Shown here in pieces: positions 22,373-33,404 of a DNA stretch of 64,000 nt. The notes under the pieces were generated by a model that was not told the origin of the DNA, did no database searches, and was given only the letters and a program-made list of their open reading frames with translations. The translations under genes and the position numbers were made by a program. Origin of the DNA: Typhlomys cinereus (taxonomy: Eukaryota; Chordata; Mammalia; Rodentia; Platacanthomyidae); NCBI GenBank assembly GCA_023101885.1, contig JALPQD010000411.1, positions 809,909-873,908 of the forward strand, written 5' to 3'. Each line of letters begins with the position of its first letter. The first letter of the stretch is position 1.

Positions 22373-22766
22373 AGGCACAGGTGTCAACTTGACAGTTGAG
22401 AGTTTGATCTCTGGGCACATTTGTAGAGAATTAGTGGCTGAGTTAGGCCCACAGCAAACCTGCAGGAGATTGTCTAGCTGATGGGGAAGGTCCAGTCCAT
22501 GGTGGGTGGGACTAGGCTCTGGAATAAATCACGGAGAGCTGGTTGAGGAAGTTGGCATCCTTGTGTACACTCGGCAGGACATGCTGGTTTGGCAAGTAAG
22601 GATCGTCCCTCTCTCAGCCATTATGTGGTTGATGGTGTGGCCAGTTCCCTCGGCCCTGGTGTTGGCACACGCTCTGTAACCAGTAATCGTAAGAGAAAAT
22701 AAACCCCTTGTTCCTTATGTTGCTTGATGTCATTTATCAGCAACTCTGCAGGCTGACTTCAATACA
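22373..22766 (+). mobile_element. MaLR solo LTR, same family as the 29.2-kb element
   Basis: This aligns throughout with the LTRs at 29203-29626 and 30797-31220. It begins TGTCATAGTTAGGCACAGG, contains agattgtctagctgatgggg and ggcaagtaaggat, has an AATAAA-type signal near 22698, and ends ...aataca. The flanks show only an imperfect 5-bp repeat (tatat/tacac). It is more diverged than the paired LTRs. Confidence 0.85.
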
Positions 22767-22769
22767 TAC

Positions 22770-23340
22770 ACACCACTTCCAACTGCCCTTCAGGTCTGGA
22801 AGGAGGTACAAGAACTCATTTTCAGGGTTTTATACCTTCTCCATAAGGCTAAATTGACCGTATCCTGTCTGTACACAGAATGTGGAGTGCAGTGAGATAT
22901 CTCCAGGAAGTTCCTTCCGCAGTCCCTCCCAAATCCAAAGTAGAGAATTACTCCCGACAATGGCAACAGCCTTGCAGCTGTCTGAAAGCACAAACTAAAA
23001 TACCGGTGAGGCTGCACAAGCGAAGGAACAGGACAGGGAGAGAGAGGACAGGGTTGACTGGGTACGAATACAGTCAGAGTTCAGGATATACTTGTATAAA
23101 AATGTCTTTCTAAAACTCATCACTCTATGCAACAAATGTGTGCCCATAAGCATTATGCATTAGGCAGCGTCTTTCAAAAATGAAGGCATCTAGAAGAATT
23201 AAAAGGTGGAGGCGGGTGCTGGAGGAACTGCTTTAGGAGAAATATGAAAGGCAGTTCTACAGCCTGAATGCGAGTGGCTAGAGGCAGCCACAAGAGTACA
23301 GCGTGAATAAGCAAAGGTTTCATAGAGATATTATGTAATT
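22770..23340. other. Unassigned sequence
   Basis: Nothing supportable was found. Confidence 0.35.
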
Positions 23341-23349
23341 TTAGAAGAC

Positions 23350-23460
23350 AGTGAGACAGCCACACTGCTGGCATGCACCTGTGTTTCTAACACATCAGAG
23401 GCTAGACTGAGCTGCAAAACTGAAGTCCTGTCATCAAAAATAAATAAGTAAAAAATAAGT
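23350..23460 (+). mobile_element. B1-like SINE, diverged
   Basis: The string gctggcatgcacctgtgttt followed by a weakened core and an (aata)n tail fits a 7SL-type SINE. Confidence 0.45.
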
Positions 23461-23676
23461 AAGTAACTTCATGGCCTTTTCTTTCTCCTTTCTTATCTTA
23501 CCTGGCTGGGGGGCACAACTGCAGAAGACAATATGCATACATTTTAAAATGATGCTACCAGGAGGAGGCAGAAGCAAGGCTATATTGGAACAAGGAAGTG
23601 ACCACTGACGGTGACAGGAATCCATGGGAATAGAGGGAACACACAAGAAATGGCTAAAGTCAATAAACTGTAGATT

Positions 23677-23948
23677 GGGGCTGGAGAGATGGCTTAGGAG
23701 TTATGTCTCTGCCTCTTATACAGAAGGAACTGAGTTCAGATCCCAGATCCCACATAAAAATACCAGCCAGAAATGGCAGTGACTTGTACTTCCAGCCCTG
23801 GAAGGCAGAGGCTAGGAAACCCCAGAGCAAAAGCAAATGAGGTAAAGCAACCCAGGATGATTTTAAAAGTCACCTTAGGTCCTCCACAGGCATACATGAT
23901 GCCCTCTGTCACACACACACACACAGATACACACATGCAAAAAAAAAC
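23677..23948 (+). mobile_element. B2-superfamily-like tRNA SINE
   Basis: The head ggggctggagagatggctta and ctgagttcagatccc supply A- and B-box-like segments. The body includes gcagaggctaggaaacccca and cctccacaggcatac, with a CA-rich tail and A run. Confidence 0.8.
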
Positions 23949-23949
23949 T

Positions 23950-24890
23950 TGTAGATATATTCTTATACCCCTTTCTTCTAGCAGCTTCTTTAAAGGATAT
24001 TAAATTATATGAAATAATAAATAAAGAAATTCATTTCAGGCAGCCAATAAGATGGTTCTGTGGGTACCTATGCACAAACACGGGACTGGGACTACTGACA
24101 TTCATCATGGACGGGGGAAGAGCTTACGGGCCCTACGCTTCCCAAGGATTATTGATGGTTGAGGCTGGCTGTGGGAAGAGAAACAACTTCTTCTCTGGTA
24201 GCCCCTGAAATATCACCCATGCCCAGGCACATGCCAATGCAGGCAACCTCATGAATCTCAGAGAGCCACACAAACACAAGAAGACGTGGAGAGTAGGAAG
24301 GAGAGTAGGTGAAAAGAAGTTTCTCGGTTGGAGGACATGAGATGAGAAAAGGACTTCAACTCCTTGGGTACATGCCTGAAACCATCAAGAACAAATCATT
24401 TTAAAAGAGCCAATATCAAACAAAAGACAAAACAGACCAAAGGAGGAAAAAGGAGATTAAAAAAAAAGCAAAATAAATAAATAAATTCCTTGAACGATGA
24501 AGTTCGAGAGGGCTCCAGAGTTAGTGAACTTGGGGTGGCACTAGAAGGGCTGCTCACCCCTCACCCCGAAAGGGCTGGCATTTCTGCGCCGACCCCCATC
24601 CTCTAAAACTTGCCCTATGCAACTCTTTCATCTGAACACTCCTTGGTTGCATGTTTTATAATAAGCCATTAGGTATGGAGAAAGATTTTCTCTAGGCTTA
24701 ATAAATGTAAGCAAAACACCCCCCTGAGCCATTCCAGCCAATTACCAAATCTGAGGCGAGGCTGTGGGAGCCCCTGATGTATAGCCGCAGCAGGAGAGGC
24801 CTAGAGCGGCAATTGGTATTTAAAATGGGAAAAGTCTTGCAAGACTGAGCTTACCAGATCCAATGCTAACCCCAGGCGGAGCACGATGGT
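23950..24890. other. Unassigned sequence
   Basis: No host gene was seen. A-rich stretches around 24400-24490 suggest retrotransposon tails, but I cannot name a family. Confidence 0.3.
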
Positions 24891-24894
24891 TAGA

Positions 24895-25270
24895 ACAATA
24901 TAATAGGAAATGGAAAACAATAGAAAAAGTCAAAGAAAGCAAAAGTTGGTTCTTCAATAAGACAATTGGATAGAATTAAAGTACTGATTTGGGATACATA
25001 GGCTTGCTAGGGAAAAAAAAAATGTGTTCGGGGGATAAAAAAAAAATCACGTGACAGATGAGAACTATGAAGTGAGAGGGTCACAGGAGGACACTGCTTT
25101 GGTCCAAGCTTCTGTTACAAGACCCCAATGAAGAAGTCTAAGAAGCAAAATGGAGCTACTCATGCTACAGTTTCAAGTTGTCAAACTGTCTACCTTATCT
25201 AAGAAAGCAGGAGAGTGAGACAATAAACAAACTACCCCATAGGCCAGTTTCACTGACAACTATGGAATTC
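24895..25270 (+). mobile_element. Old L1 ORF2 fragment
   Basis: The string caaaagttggttcttcaata matches the conserved ORF2 stretch KSWFF seen at 45913-45935 in L1-C. Further on, ccataggccagtttcactga matches the YRPISL block. It is heavily decayed. Confidence 0.6.
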
Positions 25271-25354
25271 TCTTGACCATAATCCTAACACGAGAGAGAC
25301 CTGAGTGACAGTCACCCAGTTGTTTTTCTATTGGCCCTTGTCCCTGCCTACAAG

Positions 25355-25355
<1 letters not shown>

Positions 25356-25410
<55 letters not shown>
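25356..25410. repeat. (TG)n microsatellite with a CG island in the run
   Basis: This is a TG run with a short GCGCGC interruption near its end. Confidence 0.95.
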
Positions 25411-25469
25411 ACTAGAGAATCAACCCAGGGCCTCGCTGTTCCACCACAAACTGATTTACGTAAGTACTT

Positions 25470-26065
25470 CAGTAAAGGAAGCAGAGTTCTCGTGCACTGC
25501 TGGAGAGATTATAAACACTGCAGCTGCTTTACAAAAAAGATTAGTAACCTCTCCAAGTGTTAACTATACAGTGACACATGACCCAGTAATTATTCTCCTA
25601 GCTATATCCAAGAATAATGAAATCACAAGTCCATACAAAATTTATTCACAAATGTTCATACAAGAGTTATTAAAAGCAACAGTCAAAAATGTGAAAACAG
25701 ATCATTTCTAACTGATGGATCTGCAAAGTGAGATCAAGAACTAATAATACAAGCTATAGAGTACAGAAATTTGAGAACGTTATGCTGAATTGTGGGAGGC
25801 AGTCACGAATGCCACTCTGTATTGTGAAATATCCCAAATATAGGAATCCACAGACACAAGGAGTAGATTAAGGGCTGCCTGGGACAGGGGTGGGGAGTGA
25901 GTGATATCTAATGGGTAGGGGATGTTGAGAGTATTCTAAAATGATATGGTTGCCATGGTTCCACACTCAGCGAATATGCTAGAAAACACTGAATTACATA
26001 CTTTAAGTTGAAAATGCAATTGATTATACACTATCAATTGTATTGCAATAAACCTCAAGAAAAGC
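25470..26065 (+). mobile_element. Old mammalian L1 3' end (L1M type)
   Basis: The order of blocks fits the L1MB-MD 3' terminus: gtgcactgctggagag, acacatgacccagtaatt, aatgttcatacaagag, a gcctgggacaggggtgggga block, and an ending with actttaagttgaaaatg...caataaacctc. There is no open frame. Confidence 0.7.
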
Positions 26066-26369
26066 TGTTAACAATAATGAGATGATAAAGAAATGGCACA
26101 AGGTTCTAAGGAAAGAATGGATGAGTAATGTGGGCATTTTAGCTGCAGAGAACAGAAATTCCTGTATAAGCTGGTAAATCAGTCAGTCAATGTAATCTTC
26201 AGAATTCCAGCTGTGCCTGTCTTTCCATTCTTTCATTCACTCCCTTCCAGGCTTTGTTCTGGGGCTTTTGCCCCCACAATCACAAGTTGGTTGCCACAGC
26301 TCCACAAATCACTTCCTTTCCGTAACATCCACAAATGAAAAGGAGACTACTGTTTTTGACTCCCTTTTA

Positions 26370-26480
26370 GAGTGTGAGATACATGTTCATGCATGAAAAC
26401 ATCCATCTGTAATCACAGCACATAGGAGGCTAAGGCAGGAAGACCGTGGGTTCCAGGACAGCCTGGGCCACATTCCTTTA
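26370..26480 (+). mobile_element. B1-like SINE
   Basis: The core reads catctgtaatcacagcacat then aggaggctaaggcagga and gacagcctgggccac, a recognisable 7SL-type SINE. Confidence 0.65.
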
Positions 26481-27109
26481 CGTGTTGGTTATCAGAAGTG
26501 TATCTCTCACAAGATTAGCCACGACTTTGTATTAGCTTTAACCAGACAAAATTCCATCTCTGGATTCAAAGGGGCCCCCGGATGTTATATTAGTCAGTTT
26601 TTTATCACACATACACACACACACAAAAAAACAAAACCCCAACACCAACAACTTTAAGAATGAGAAACTGGTTCAGGCTTTCAGAAATGTCTGACCAGGG
26701 TCAGCGTGGCCCCACCGCTTTTATCCCATGGATATGTGAGAAACTAAGAAGGGAAAGATGAACCCGCCTACCTGTAAATGTGAGTTCAGCAGTTAACAGG
26801 CACCTTTAAGACTAGAAGGGTTTCAGAAGAATCTCACCTATCCCCAGATTCACGACCTCAAGGGCGATCCCCACTTACTGTCCCCTGCACTTATGTAATC
26901 ACTTATTAAGCTGTGAATGTGGTTCTAAATTTTCTCTTTCAAACTAGCTCATTTAGGACTCTGCTGGAATTCTGTGCGTTTCTGAGAGGAAACTGTGTGG
27001 TTCTTGAATCCAGATCCCTGAGGAGAGATCATGGATCAGGCGATCAGGGTCAGCAGATGCATCCCTCTGTGCTCCTGCTGTTACTGTGGCACTGTTTTAC
27101 GTCAGGTTC

Positions 27110-27266
27110 TGATGTCACTTCGCCATCCATATCAAGACTCATGATGTCATCAACACCAGGCTCACATGATGTCATTGTCACTGCGCCACATGGCATGGCC
27201 ATCTTCCAGACTCACTGACCCTGGGTGACGTCATCATCACCCACCTCACTGCCCCATGTGAGGTCA
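27110..27266. promoter_or_regulatory. Cluster of five CRE/ATF-like octamers
   Basis: TGATGTCA occurs at 27110, 27142 and 27167. A perfect palindromic CRE, TGACGTCA, is at 27226 and TGAGGTCA at 27259. The spacings (32, 25, 59 and 33 bp) suggest a degenerate tandem repeat with unit of about 25-33 bp, with a caccaggctcaca-like linker. Binding by CREB/ATF/AP-1 factors is inferred from the octamer only. Confidence 0.5.
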
Positions 27267-27504
27267 TCATCATCCATGTTACTACTTCACAAAGACAAAA
27301 ACTACTGAACACATAAACTTGGCATGAAATTGAAAATCAACTTCCTGCCTTAGGCAGTCAAGACAGATAGGCCCTCCCAGCTGTAGGGACAGATGAGAAC
27401 AAGAGGTTTGGCATCATTTGAGTCTCGCAGGCAAACAAAAGATTATTTACAATGTACAAACAAGATGAGATCCAATAACCTGGAGAAGGGAAACTTTTCA
27501 TCTA

Positions 27505-27565
27505 ATTTTTTTTTTGCTTGTTTTGAGACAGAGATTCTTATAGCTCTAGTTGGCCTTTAACTTGC
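27505..27565 (-). mobile_element. B1-like SINE fragment
   Basis: The plus-strand text cttgttttgagacagagatt and ctagttggcctttaac is the complement of a B1 3' end. Confidence 0.45.
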
Positions 27566-27942
27566 TATTTAACTTAAAAGCTAAAACATGAAATGAGTGA
27601 TGAGACCACATTCATCACCATTTTACACCTTATAGCTATTTATCATGACTATTATTGTTGCTGTCAGGCAATAAGCTAACTTCAGTTGAGTCGCAATTTG
27701 GCTAGCATCGAACACAAAGCTAACATCTTGAGTCACTTGTTTTTCATATATAAATATCTCCCTAGCAAGAAATTTGAACAACTTGTCATCAAACTGTTGT
27801 TTTATAAAATAAACATTAAAATACTGTAAATAAATGTGTTTTTCCAAAGGCAAAAAAAAAAAAAACTTACTATGCTGGCTGAAGAGGATATTGAACTTCT
27901 GGGCCTTCTACCCCTGAGCGCTGATTGTAAGCAGGTACCATC

Positions 27943-28029
27943 CACCCCGTATGTGAGCCTGGGAATTCAACTCAGGACTTCATGCATGTTAGGCAAACAC
28001 ACAACCAATTAAGATGTGTCCCCAACCCC
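27943..28029 (-). mobile_element. ID-like SINE
   Basis: The minus strand begins ggggttggggacacatctta and continues with tgcctaacatgcatgaagtc and ctgagttgaattcccag, the layout of a tRNA-Ala-type ID element with A and B boxes. Confidence 0.65.
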
Positions 28030-28840
28030 AAAAGCTCTCTTCTGGTTGGGGTGACCAGGAATTACCATCCTGACTAGGGTGAGGATCACAAACACTGGAA
28101 TACTGAGCTAAAATTAAAATGCCGCCTGTACCAATGGCAACAAGACACTGCAATGGAATGTAACACAATCCAAGTAACTTCAGGTAACGCTGCCATTCCA
28201 TCTGAGAAGCAGTACAAAGAGTCTTTGAAAATATCATTTGCAAGTTTCCCATGAGAAGAGTAAAAGCCTATCCTCGTTGAAAATTTCTAATTGAATCAGG
28301 GCAGATGACAGCATGTCTGCAGCCCTCTCTGCCAAGCAGATGAACTGCTTCTTTCTGGGGAGGGTTAGGTACAATAAAGCCCAGCACAGCGTGTCTCCAC
28401 CAGGAAATAAAATGATCATCTGCTTCTCCATCATTTACCTCACACAGAGGGATCACACCAATAAAACCATGATTTTATAGAACTACAAAGGAAGACAAAG
28501 CCCATAAAACTTACCTTACAGTTTTACAGCTTCAAAACATGTCTCTCAGAGAGAGAGAAAGAGATTTACAAACCTCTTCCTCCCACTGCCTTCTTTTCCC
28601 AGAGTTTTTTGGTTCTGGTTTTGGTTTTTCCAAAAGATAGCAATGACCCAGGTCTGGGGGTCAATTCCAGCAGGTGTCTGAGCAGAATCATTGTTGCTGG
28701 AATATCCCTATCAGAAGGGAACTATTCTGGGGCTGCCTGAAGGAAAGTGTTCTGAGCATGACTGTATAATGACTGATCGATCATTGGCACAGCTCTGAGC
28801 TGACAGGAGATACAAATGCCATCCATCCTGCCACTTCAGA
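28030..28840. other. Unassigned sequence
   Basis: Nothing I can name. A minus-strand frame of 87 codons (28252-27989) overlaps the ID element and is not a gene. Confidence 0.35.
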
Positions 28841-28841
28841 A

Positions 28842-28888
28842 GTTTTTTTAAATTTTTATTTATTCATTTGCATGCTGTATGTGTGTGT

Positions 28889-28928
<40 letters not shown>

Positions 28929-29087
28929 CAGAGGTCCATGGAGGCCAAAAAGTGACTTCATCCTGGATTGCTTCTGCTTCCTTTTTGCTTTGCTCTGGGA
29001 TTTCCCAGACTCTGCCTACCAGGATCCAAACTCGGAATTTCTGCTTGCAAAGCAGTATCTTAGCCCCTGAACCATCCCTCCAGCCCC
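28842..29087 (-). mobile_element. B2-superfamily-like tRNA SINE with long (TG)n
   Basis: The plus strand ends with accatccctccagcccc, the complement of the SINE head, and contains catcctggattgcttctgc from the body. The A-rich tail complement and a (TG)n microsatellite (28879-28927) mark its 3' end. Confidence 0.8.
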
Positions 29088-29197
29088 ACTTTGGAAGTTC
29101 TTACAGAAAGAAGCACACCATATGATGTAGCAATTGTGAGTTTCAAACTATGCCTAATGTTGGACCCTCAATTGAAATATAAGTAAACTGAAAAAAA

Positions 29198-29202
29198 TAA
29201 GT
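29198..29202. repeat. MaLR target-site duplication, left
   Basis: TAAGT, repeated exactly at 31221-31225 directly after the right LTR. Confidence 0.85.
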
Positions 29203-29626
29203 TGTCATAGTTAAGCACAGGTGTCAACTTGACTGTTGAGGGTTTGAGCTCTGGGCACAGTTATAGAGAGTTGATAATTGAGTTAAGCCCAGAGCAAACC
29301 TGAAGGAGATTGTCTAGCTGATGGGGAAGACCCAGCCGATCGTGGGTGGGATTAGGCCCTGGATAAATCACAGAGAGCTGGTTGAGAGAGTTGGCATCCT
29401 TCTGTTCACTTGGCTAGACATGCTGGTCTGGCAAGTAAGGACTGTCCATCTCTCAGTCATTACATAGAGATGGTGTGGCCAGTTCTCTCGGCCCTGGTGT
29501 TGGTGCATGCTCTCCCATCAAGCTGGACTGAGAACTGTAACTGGACTGTCGTAAGAAAGTAAACTCCTTGCTCCCTTCAGCTGTGTGATGGTCATTTATC
29601 AGCAACCATGCAGGCGGACTGCAACA
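29203..29626 (+). repeat. MaLR left LTR
   Basis: This 424-bp LTR carries promoter/U3-like and polyadenylation functions by class. It holds agattgtctagctgatgggg, gacatgctggtctggcaag and a cttatttatcagcaac-type end. It differs from the right LTR at a handful of sites by eye. Confidence 0.85.
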
Positions 29627-30796
29627 GAATTTGGTAGTGGGAGTGGGGTGTTGCTGATAAATCTATGTGGACTTTGTGGCTTTTGAACAGTTTTGTTGGA
29701 CAAAGTTGGAAACACTTGAGAATTTTCACTTTATGGATTTACAGATACCATTCTTTAGAGTTTAGTGGGCCAATTGCATAATGTCAGTGCTAAGAGAGAT
29801 TGGGCCCAATTTGTGATGAGGGGAACAAGGACTTTGGTAAAGCTGAATTTAAAGATGATGGACTGGTTTGCTTGACAGAGAACTGTGTTGGCAGCCTTGA
29901 AGGTTTGGATGTGCAAAGGGCAGGCAGCAGAGTATCTGTTGCAATTGGAGAAATGAATATCAGTGAAGAAAAACCTAGTGACTTGCACTGGGACAGTAGA
30001 AGACATGAAAACCACCTTATGGCAAGTTCGTGGTTTGAAAACTCAAATTCCTTCAGGGGCCAAAAGCCCAAGTTAAAGCCGTTTCTTGCCCTTTGGATGT
30101 TTGGCTGCCTAAAAAAGGTTTTTCCAGCATCAGCCATAAAACTTTGTAGACCTGTAGGCTCACGTGGACTAAGCTACGTTTCAAACTTGCTTTGGAGTCT
30201 GGCAGCATCCCCCAGGTGGTACTGGTTTTGGTGAACGGTTTGAAGGGTTCATGGAAAGCAGCAAAAGCTTGGCACCAAATGGCAGGTGTATAGTGCTGCA
30301 AGAGAAGGTGAAGCTTGTAGCTGCAGAGACGAACCCAGAGTGCTGGAGATGCCAGAACCATGGGATGTATGCTGAGGACTGCTGCCAGTGGAGCTTGGTT
30401 CAAAGGAACTCTGCTTTTACAACTTCAAGCTGCAAACAGGGACTGGGAATTCCTGAAATCTTTGAGCCACGGTAATTACATGATGAGCAATAGAAGATGG
30501 CATTGAAGTACAGGATGCGGTAATTTGCTGGACTTTGATCTTAATTTAAGTGTTTATTGTATGAAGATCCTTCTGTTTTAATGTCTGATTTGTTTTAAAG
30601 TACCTAACTTACTCTGATTTAATACCCTTTTAAAGTTAAAAAACTTTGAACTTTTAAAATGTTGGAACTGAGGTTTCAATGAGAACATTTTAAATTTGTC
30701 CATGGAATGTATTTATATTTTAACATCTGTGGGGACAAGGAAAGGTTACAGTTTAAAAGTGCTATTGTTTTTGTGTCAAGTTGACAAGGGGTGGAG
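29627..30796 (+). other. MaLR internal region (non-coding)
   Basis: There is no gag, protease, RT or env similarity. A 144-codon plus-strand open frame (29800-30234) lies here, with a 116-codon antisense one (30403-30053). The plus-strand frame starts MGPICDEGNKDFGKAEFKDD and has no domain I recognise. MaLR internals are normally non-coding remnants, so I treat these as chance frames unless conserved. Confidence 0.7.
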
Positions 30797-31220
30797 TGTC
30801 ATAGTTAAGCACAGGTGTCAACTTGACTGTTGAGGGTTTGAGCTCTGGGCACAGTTGTAGAGAGTTGATGGTTGAGTTAAGCCCAGAGCAAACCTGAAGG
30901 AGATTGTCTAGCTGCTGGGGAAGACCCAGCCCATGGTGGGTGGGATTAGGCCCTGGATAAATCACAGAGAGCTGGTTGAGAGAGTTGGCATCCTCCTGTT
31001 CACTTGGCCAGACATGCTGGTCTGGCAAGTAAGGACTGTCCATCTCTCAGCTGTTATGCAGTGATGGTGTGGCCAGTTCCCTCGGCCCTGGTGTTGGTGC
31101 ATGCTCTCCCATCAAACTGGACTGAGAACTGTAACCGGACTGTCATAAGAAAGTAAACTCCTTGTTCCCTTAAGCTGTGTGATGGTCATTTATCAGCAAC
31201 CATGCAGGCAGACTGAAACA
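30797..31220 (+). repeat. MaLR right LTR
   Basis: This is a 424-bp direct repeat of the left LTR, starting after the purine tract and ending ...gactgaaaca before TSD taagt. Confidence 0.85.
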
Positions 31221-31279
31221 TAAGTGAACTCATAAAATATAAAAATCCAATGAATATTGTGAGATATGCTTGAAAAAAA

Positions 31280-31400
31280 ATAATGGAGGTCAGCACATGT
31301 CTAAAATCCTAGCATTCAAGAAAAGGCAGGAAAACTGCAGGATCAAAGTCATCCTGAGCTACATAGTGACGTCTATATTGAAAAAGCAAAACAAAGCAAA
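31280..31400 (+). mobile_element. B1-like SINE, diverged
   Basis: The string gtctaaaatcctagcattca then aggcaggaaaactgcagga and gagctacatagtgacg follow the B1 order. An (aaagc)n-type tail follows. Confidence 0.6.
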
Positions 31401-31580
31401 GCAAAGCTCATATCCACACAAAAACCTGAGCAAAGATGTTTACAGCAATCTTATTCATAACTGCCAGATACTGGAAGCAACCCAGAGTCCTTCCGTTGGT
31501 GAATGAATAAACTATGCTATGTCCAGATAATGGAATATTACTACTCAGTGCTATAAAGAAATGAACTACTGGATCAGCAA
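31401..31580 (+). mobile_element. Old L1 late-ORF2 fragment
   Basis: Blocks such as ttcataactgccagatactg, cgttggtgaatgaataaact and ggaatattactactcag match the late ORF2 of old L1. Confidence 0.6.
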
Positions 31581-31669
31581 GACAGTTCAATGCCTGAAAA
31601 CCCACATAGAGAAAGAAGAGAACTAATTTCTGAACGCTTTCCTCTGACCTCTACCGTGGCATGTTATGG

Positions 31670-31712
31670 GTCTCTCTCTCTCTCTCTCTTCTGTCTCTCT
31701 CTCTCTCTCTAA
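31670..31712. repeat. (TC)n microsatellite
   Basis: A nearly pure tctctc run with one interruption (ttctg). Confidence 0.9.
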
Positions 31713-31876
31713 TTCTGCTGTCTATCTCATAACAATGTAATACACTTAAAATGGGTAAAGAAATAAATCATTTATGTTAAGACAGAAATAATGGGGAGGC
31801 TACAAATATGTGGGGATGGGGGAAGATATGGAGAAGTACATTTTACAGCACAATTTTTATAAAGTACACCATGTCA

Positions 31877-32087
31877 AGACTGGAGAGGTGGCTCAGGGGT
31901 TAAGCCTCTGCTTTGCAGGCAGAAGGTCCTGAGTTCAGATCCTGGACACCACGTATAGACTCCGGGCGGAAGTGGGGGCGGCCTGCGTTTCTGGTCCTGG
32001 TAGGGCGGAGCCTGTGAATCCCTGGGCAGAGTAAAAAGGAGAAGGTGTAGGTGGTCCATAGTAGTTCCTGTATTCGCCCGTGGTTCT

Positions 32088-32130
<43 letters not shown>

Positions 32131-32160
32131 TGAATAAATAATAAAAAATTTAAAAAAAAA
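31877..32160 (+). mobile_element. Young CpG-rich B2-superfamily-like SINE with TSD
   Basis: The head actggagaggtggctcaggg holds an A-box-like segment and gagttcagatcctgg a B-box-like one. The body is CpG-rich (ctccgggcggaagtggggg, then a gggcggagcc motif) and the tail is (CA)n at 32091-32128, aataaataat and A run. The TSD accatgtca is at 31868-31876 and 32165-32173. It matches the minus-strand copy at 40271-40573 more closely than the other copies, so the two define a young subfamily. Confidence 0.85.
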
Positions 32161-32189
32161 GTGTACCATGTCACAGATGCCTGCACCTC

Positions 32190-32395
32190 CCCCCACCCCA
32201 TTAAAACAGAGATCCAGAGGGAGCCCAGGACCCACAGAAACTGATGGACAGGAGGGTGGGAGGGGACAGGTTGGGTTCACAAAGAGAAGAGAGGGAGGAA
32301 TGGGGGAAGGAAGGAAGGGAGGGAGAAAGGAGGGGTTAGGAAGACTCGTTGTACTTGCTAATTTTATTTAATAATATATATTTTTAAAAACTTAA
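32190..32395 (+). mobile_element. 5'-truncated L1 3'UTR fragment
   Basis: The string gatccagagggagcccagga matches the similar block at 2529-2548 in the truncated L1 nearby. It is followed by the G-rich purine 3'UTR and an A/T-rich end. Confidence 0.6.
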
Positions 32396-32399
32396 AAAG

Positions 32400-32490
32400 T
32401 GTACCAGGTATGGTAGTACTACATTTAAGAGGACAGGACAACTAGACTGTGAGTCTAAGACAGCTTGAACTGCATAGGCAAGACCCAGTT
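32400..32490 (+). mobile_element. B1-like SINE, diverged
   Basis: The strings ccaggtatggtagtactaca and gacagcttgaactgcatagg, then an agacccagttg end, fit a decayed B1. Confidence 0.4.
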
Positions 32491-32499
32491 GTTGTTTTT

Positions 32500-32930
32500 T
32501 AAGTGCAAACAGAATATATATTCAGATACGAAGACTGGTATCACAAGGCACAGACTAAAAACATGTCCTTGTATAAGGAAGCCAGTGAGCGTGAAATAAT
32601 GGATATGTCAGGGCACAGCTTTGAGACTGCAAGCAGGTTGTCTGGAGCACCCAGCACTCCACTTGTGGGTCGTATTGTCTGCCCGAAGCACTGAGAGTCA
32701 CAGTAGACCAGCACTTGCCCAGCTATGCTTGATGACCCGTGGGGTGATGTACGAATATGCCAGCAACAAATGAACTTGTGATCAAAACACCTTGGGACAT
32801 AATCTAATGAGATTGCTTCTTGAAGACTCTAACCCACATTAGCATTTTATAGGCCATGAATACTTGAAAGAACCTCATGTTTATTTAATTGGCTTCATAA
32901 ATTGATTGGGCCATATACATTTAACACCAA
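32500..32930. other. Unassigned sequence
   Basis: Nothing supportable was found. Confidence 0.35.
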
Positions 32931-32934
32931 TTAT

Positions 32935-33204
32935 GTGTGCGTGTGTGTGGAGTAGTAGTAGTAGCAGCAGCAGCAGCAGCAGTAGTAAAAGGTACTTGAG
33001 TGTGTGTCCCTGAAGAGACCAAGAGTGACTTCAGGAGTCATCCTGGACTGTTCCACCTCCTTTTTGCAAGTTCTGCCTTCCATGACCAGAAGTGCATTCT
33101 GCCACCATTTCTGCCTGGCATTTTTATGTAGGATCAGGGATCCTACTGCAGGTACTTCCTAATGCAGGCAGAGTCTTAACCCCTGAACCATCCCACTAAC
33201 CCCC
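32935..33204 (-). mobile_element. B2-superfamily-like SINE with (AGC/AGT)n in its tail
   Basis: The plus strand reads cttaacccctgaaccatccc at the end, the complement of the SINE head, and caggagtcatcctggactgt in the body. A trinucleotide run of agt then agc units sits at 32951-32987 in the tail. Confidence 0.75.
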
Positions 33205-33324
33205 AATTTATTTTTCTTAATTCGCTGGGTTATTGCATTATTTTTTTTCTGTGAGAAATACAGGAAAATACTCACCTCGGATAGTTTCTAAGACGAAAGA
33301 TCCCTTCATTAAATAAAATTCAGT

Positions 33325-33400
33325 GGCAAAACTGGGTCCAGGTGGTGCAGAACTGTAATCCCAACACTTGAGAGGCTGAAGCAGGTAGATGGAGGTTTAA
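33325..33400 (+). mobile_element. B1-like SINE fragment
   Basis: The string ggtggtgcagaactgtaatc, then ccaacacttgagaggctga, is a clear 7SL-type SINE head, cut short. Confidence 0.65.
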
Positions 33401-33404
33401 CGTC

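Larger units (their letters stand above)
29203..31220 (+). mobile_element. Complete non-autonomous MaLR (ORR1-like) retrotransposon
   Basis: The element has two direct LTRs of 424 bp each, an internal region of about 1.17 kb and a 5-bp TSD. LTR termini are TGTCATAG...CA. Just inside the left LTR is tttggtagtgggagtgg, the layout of MaLR/ERVL internal starts. Just before the right LTR is the purine-rich tract aaggggtggag. Length and lack of gag/pol fit the ERVL-MaLR class, which is mobilised in trans. The two LTRs are nearly identical, so it is the youngest LTR element in the window. Confidence 0.85.

Noticed and set aside
32951..32987. AGC/AGT triplet run as a possible coding polyglutamine or polyserine tract
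   Set aside because: It sits in the tail of a minus-strand SINE with no surrounding frame.
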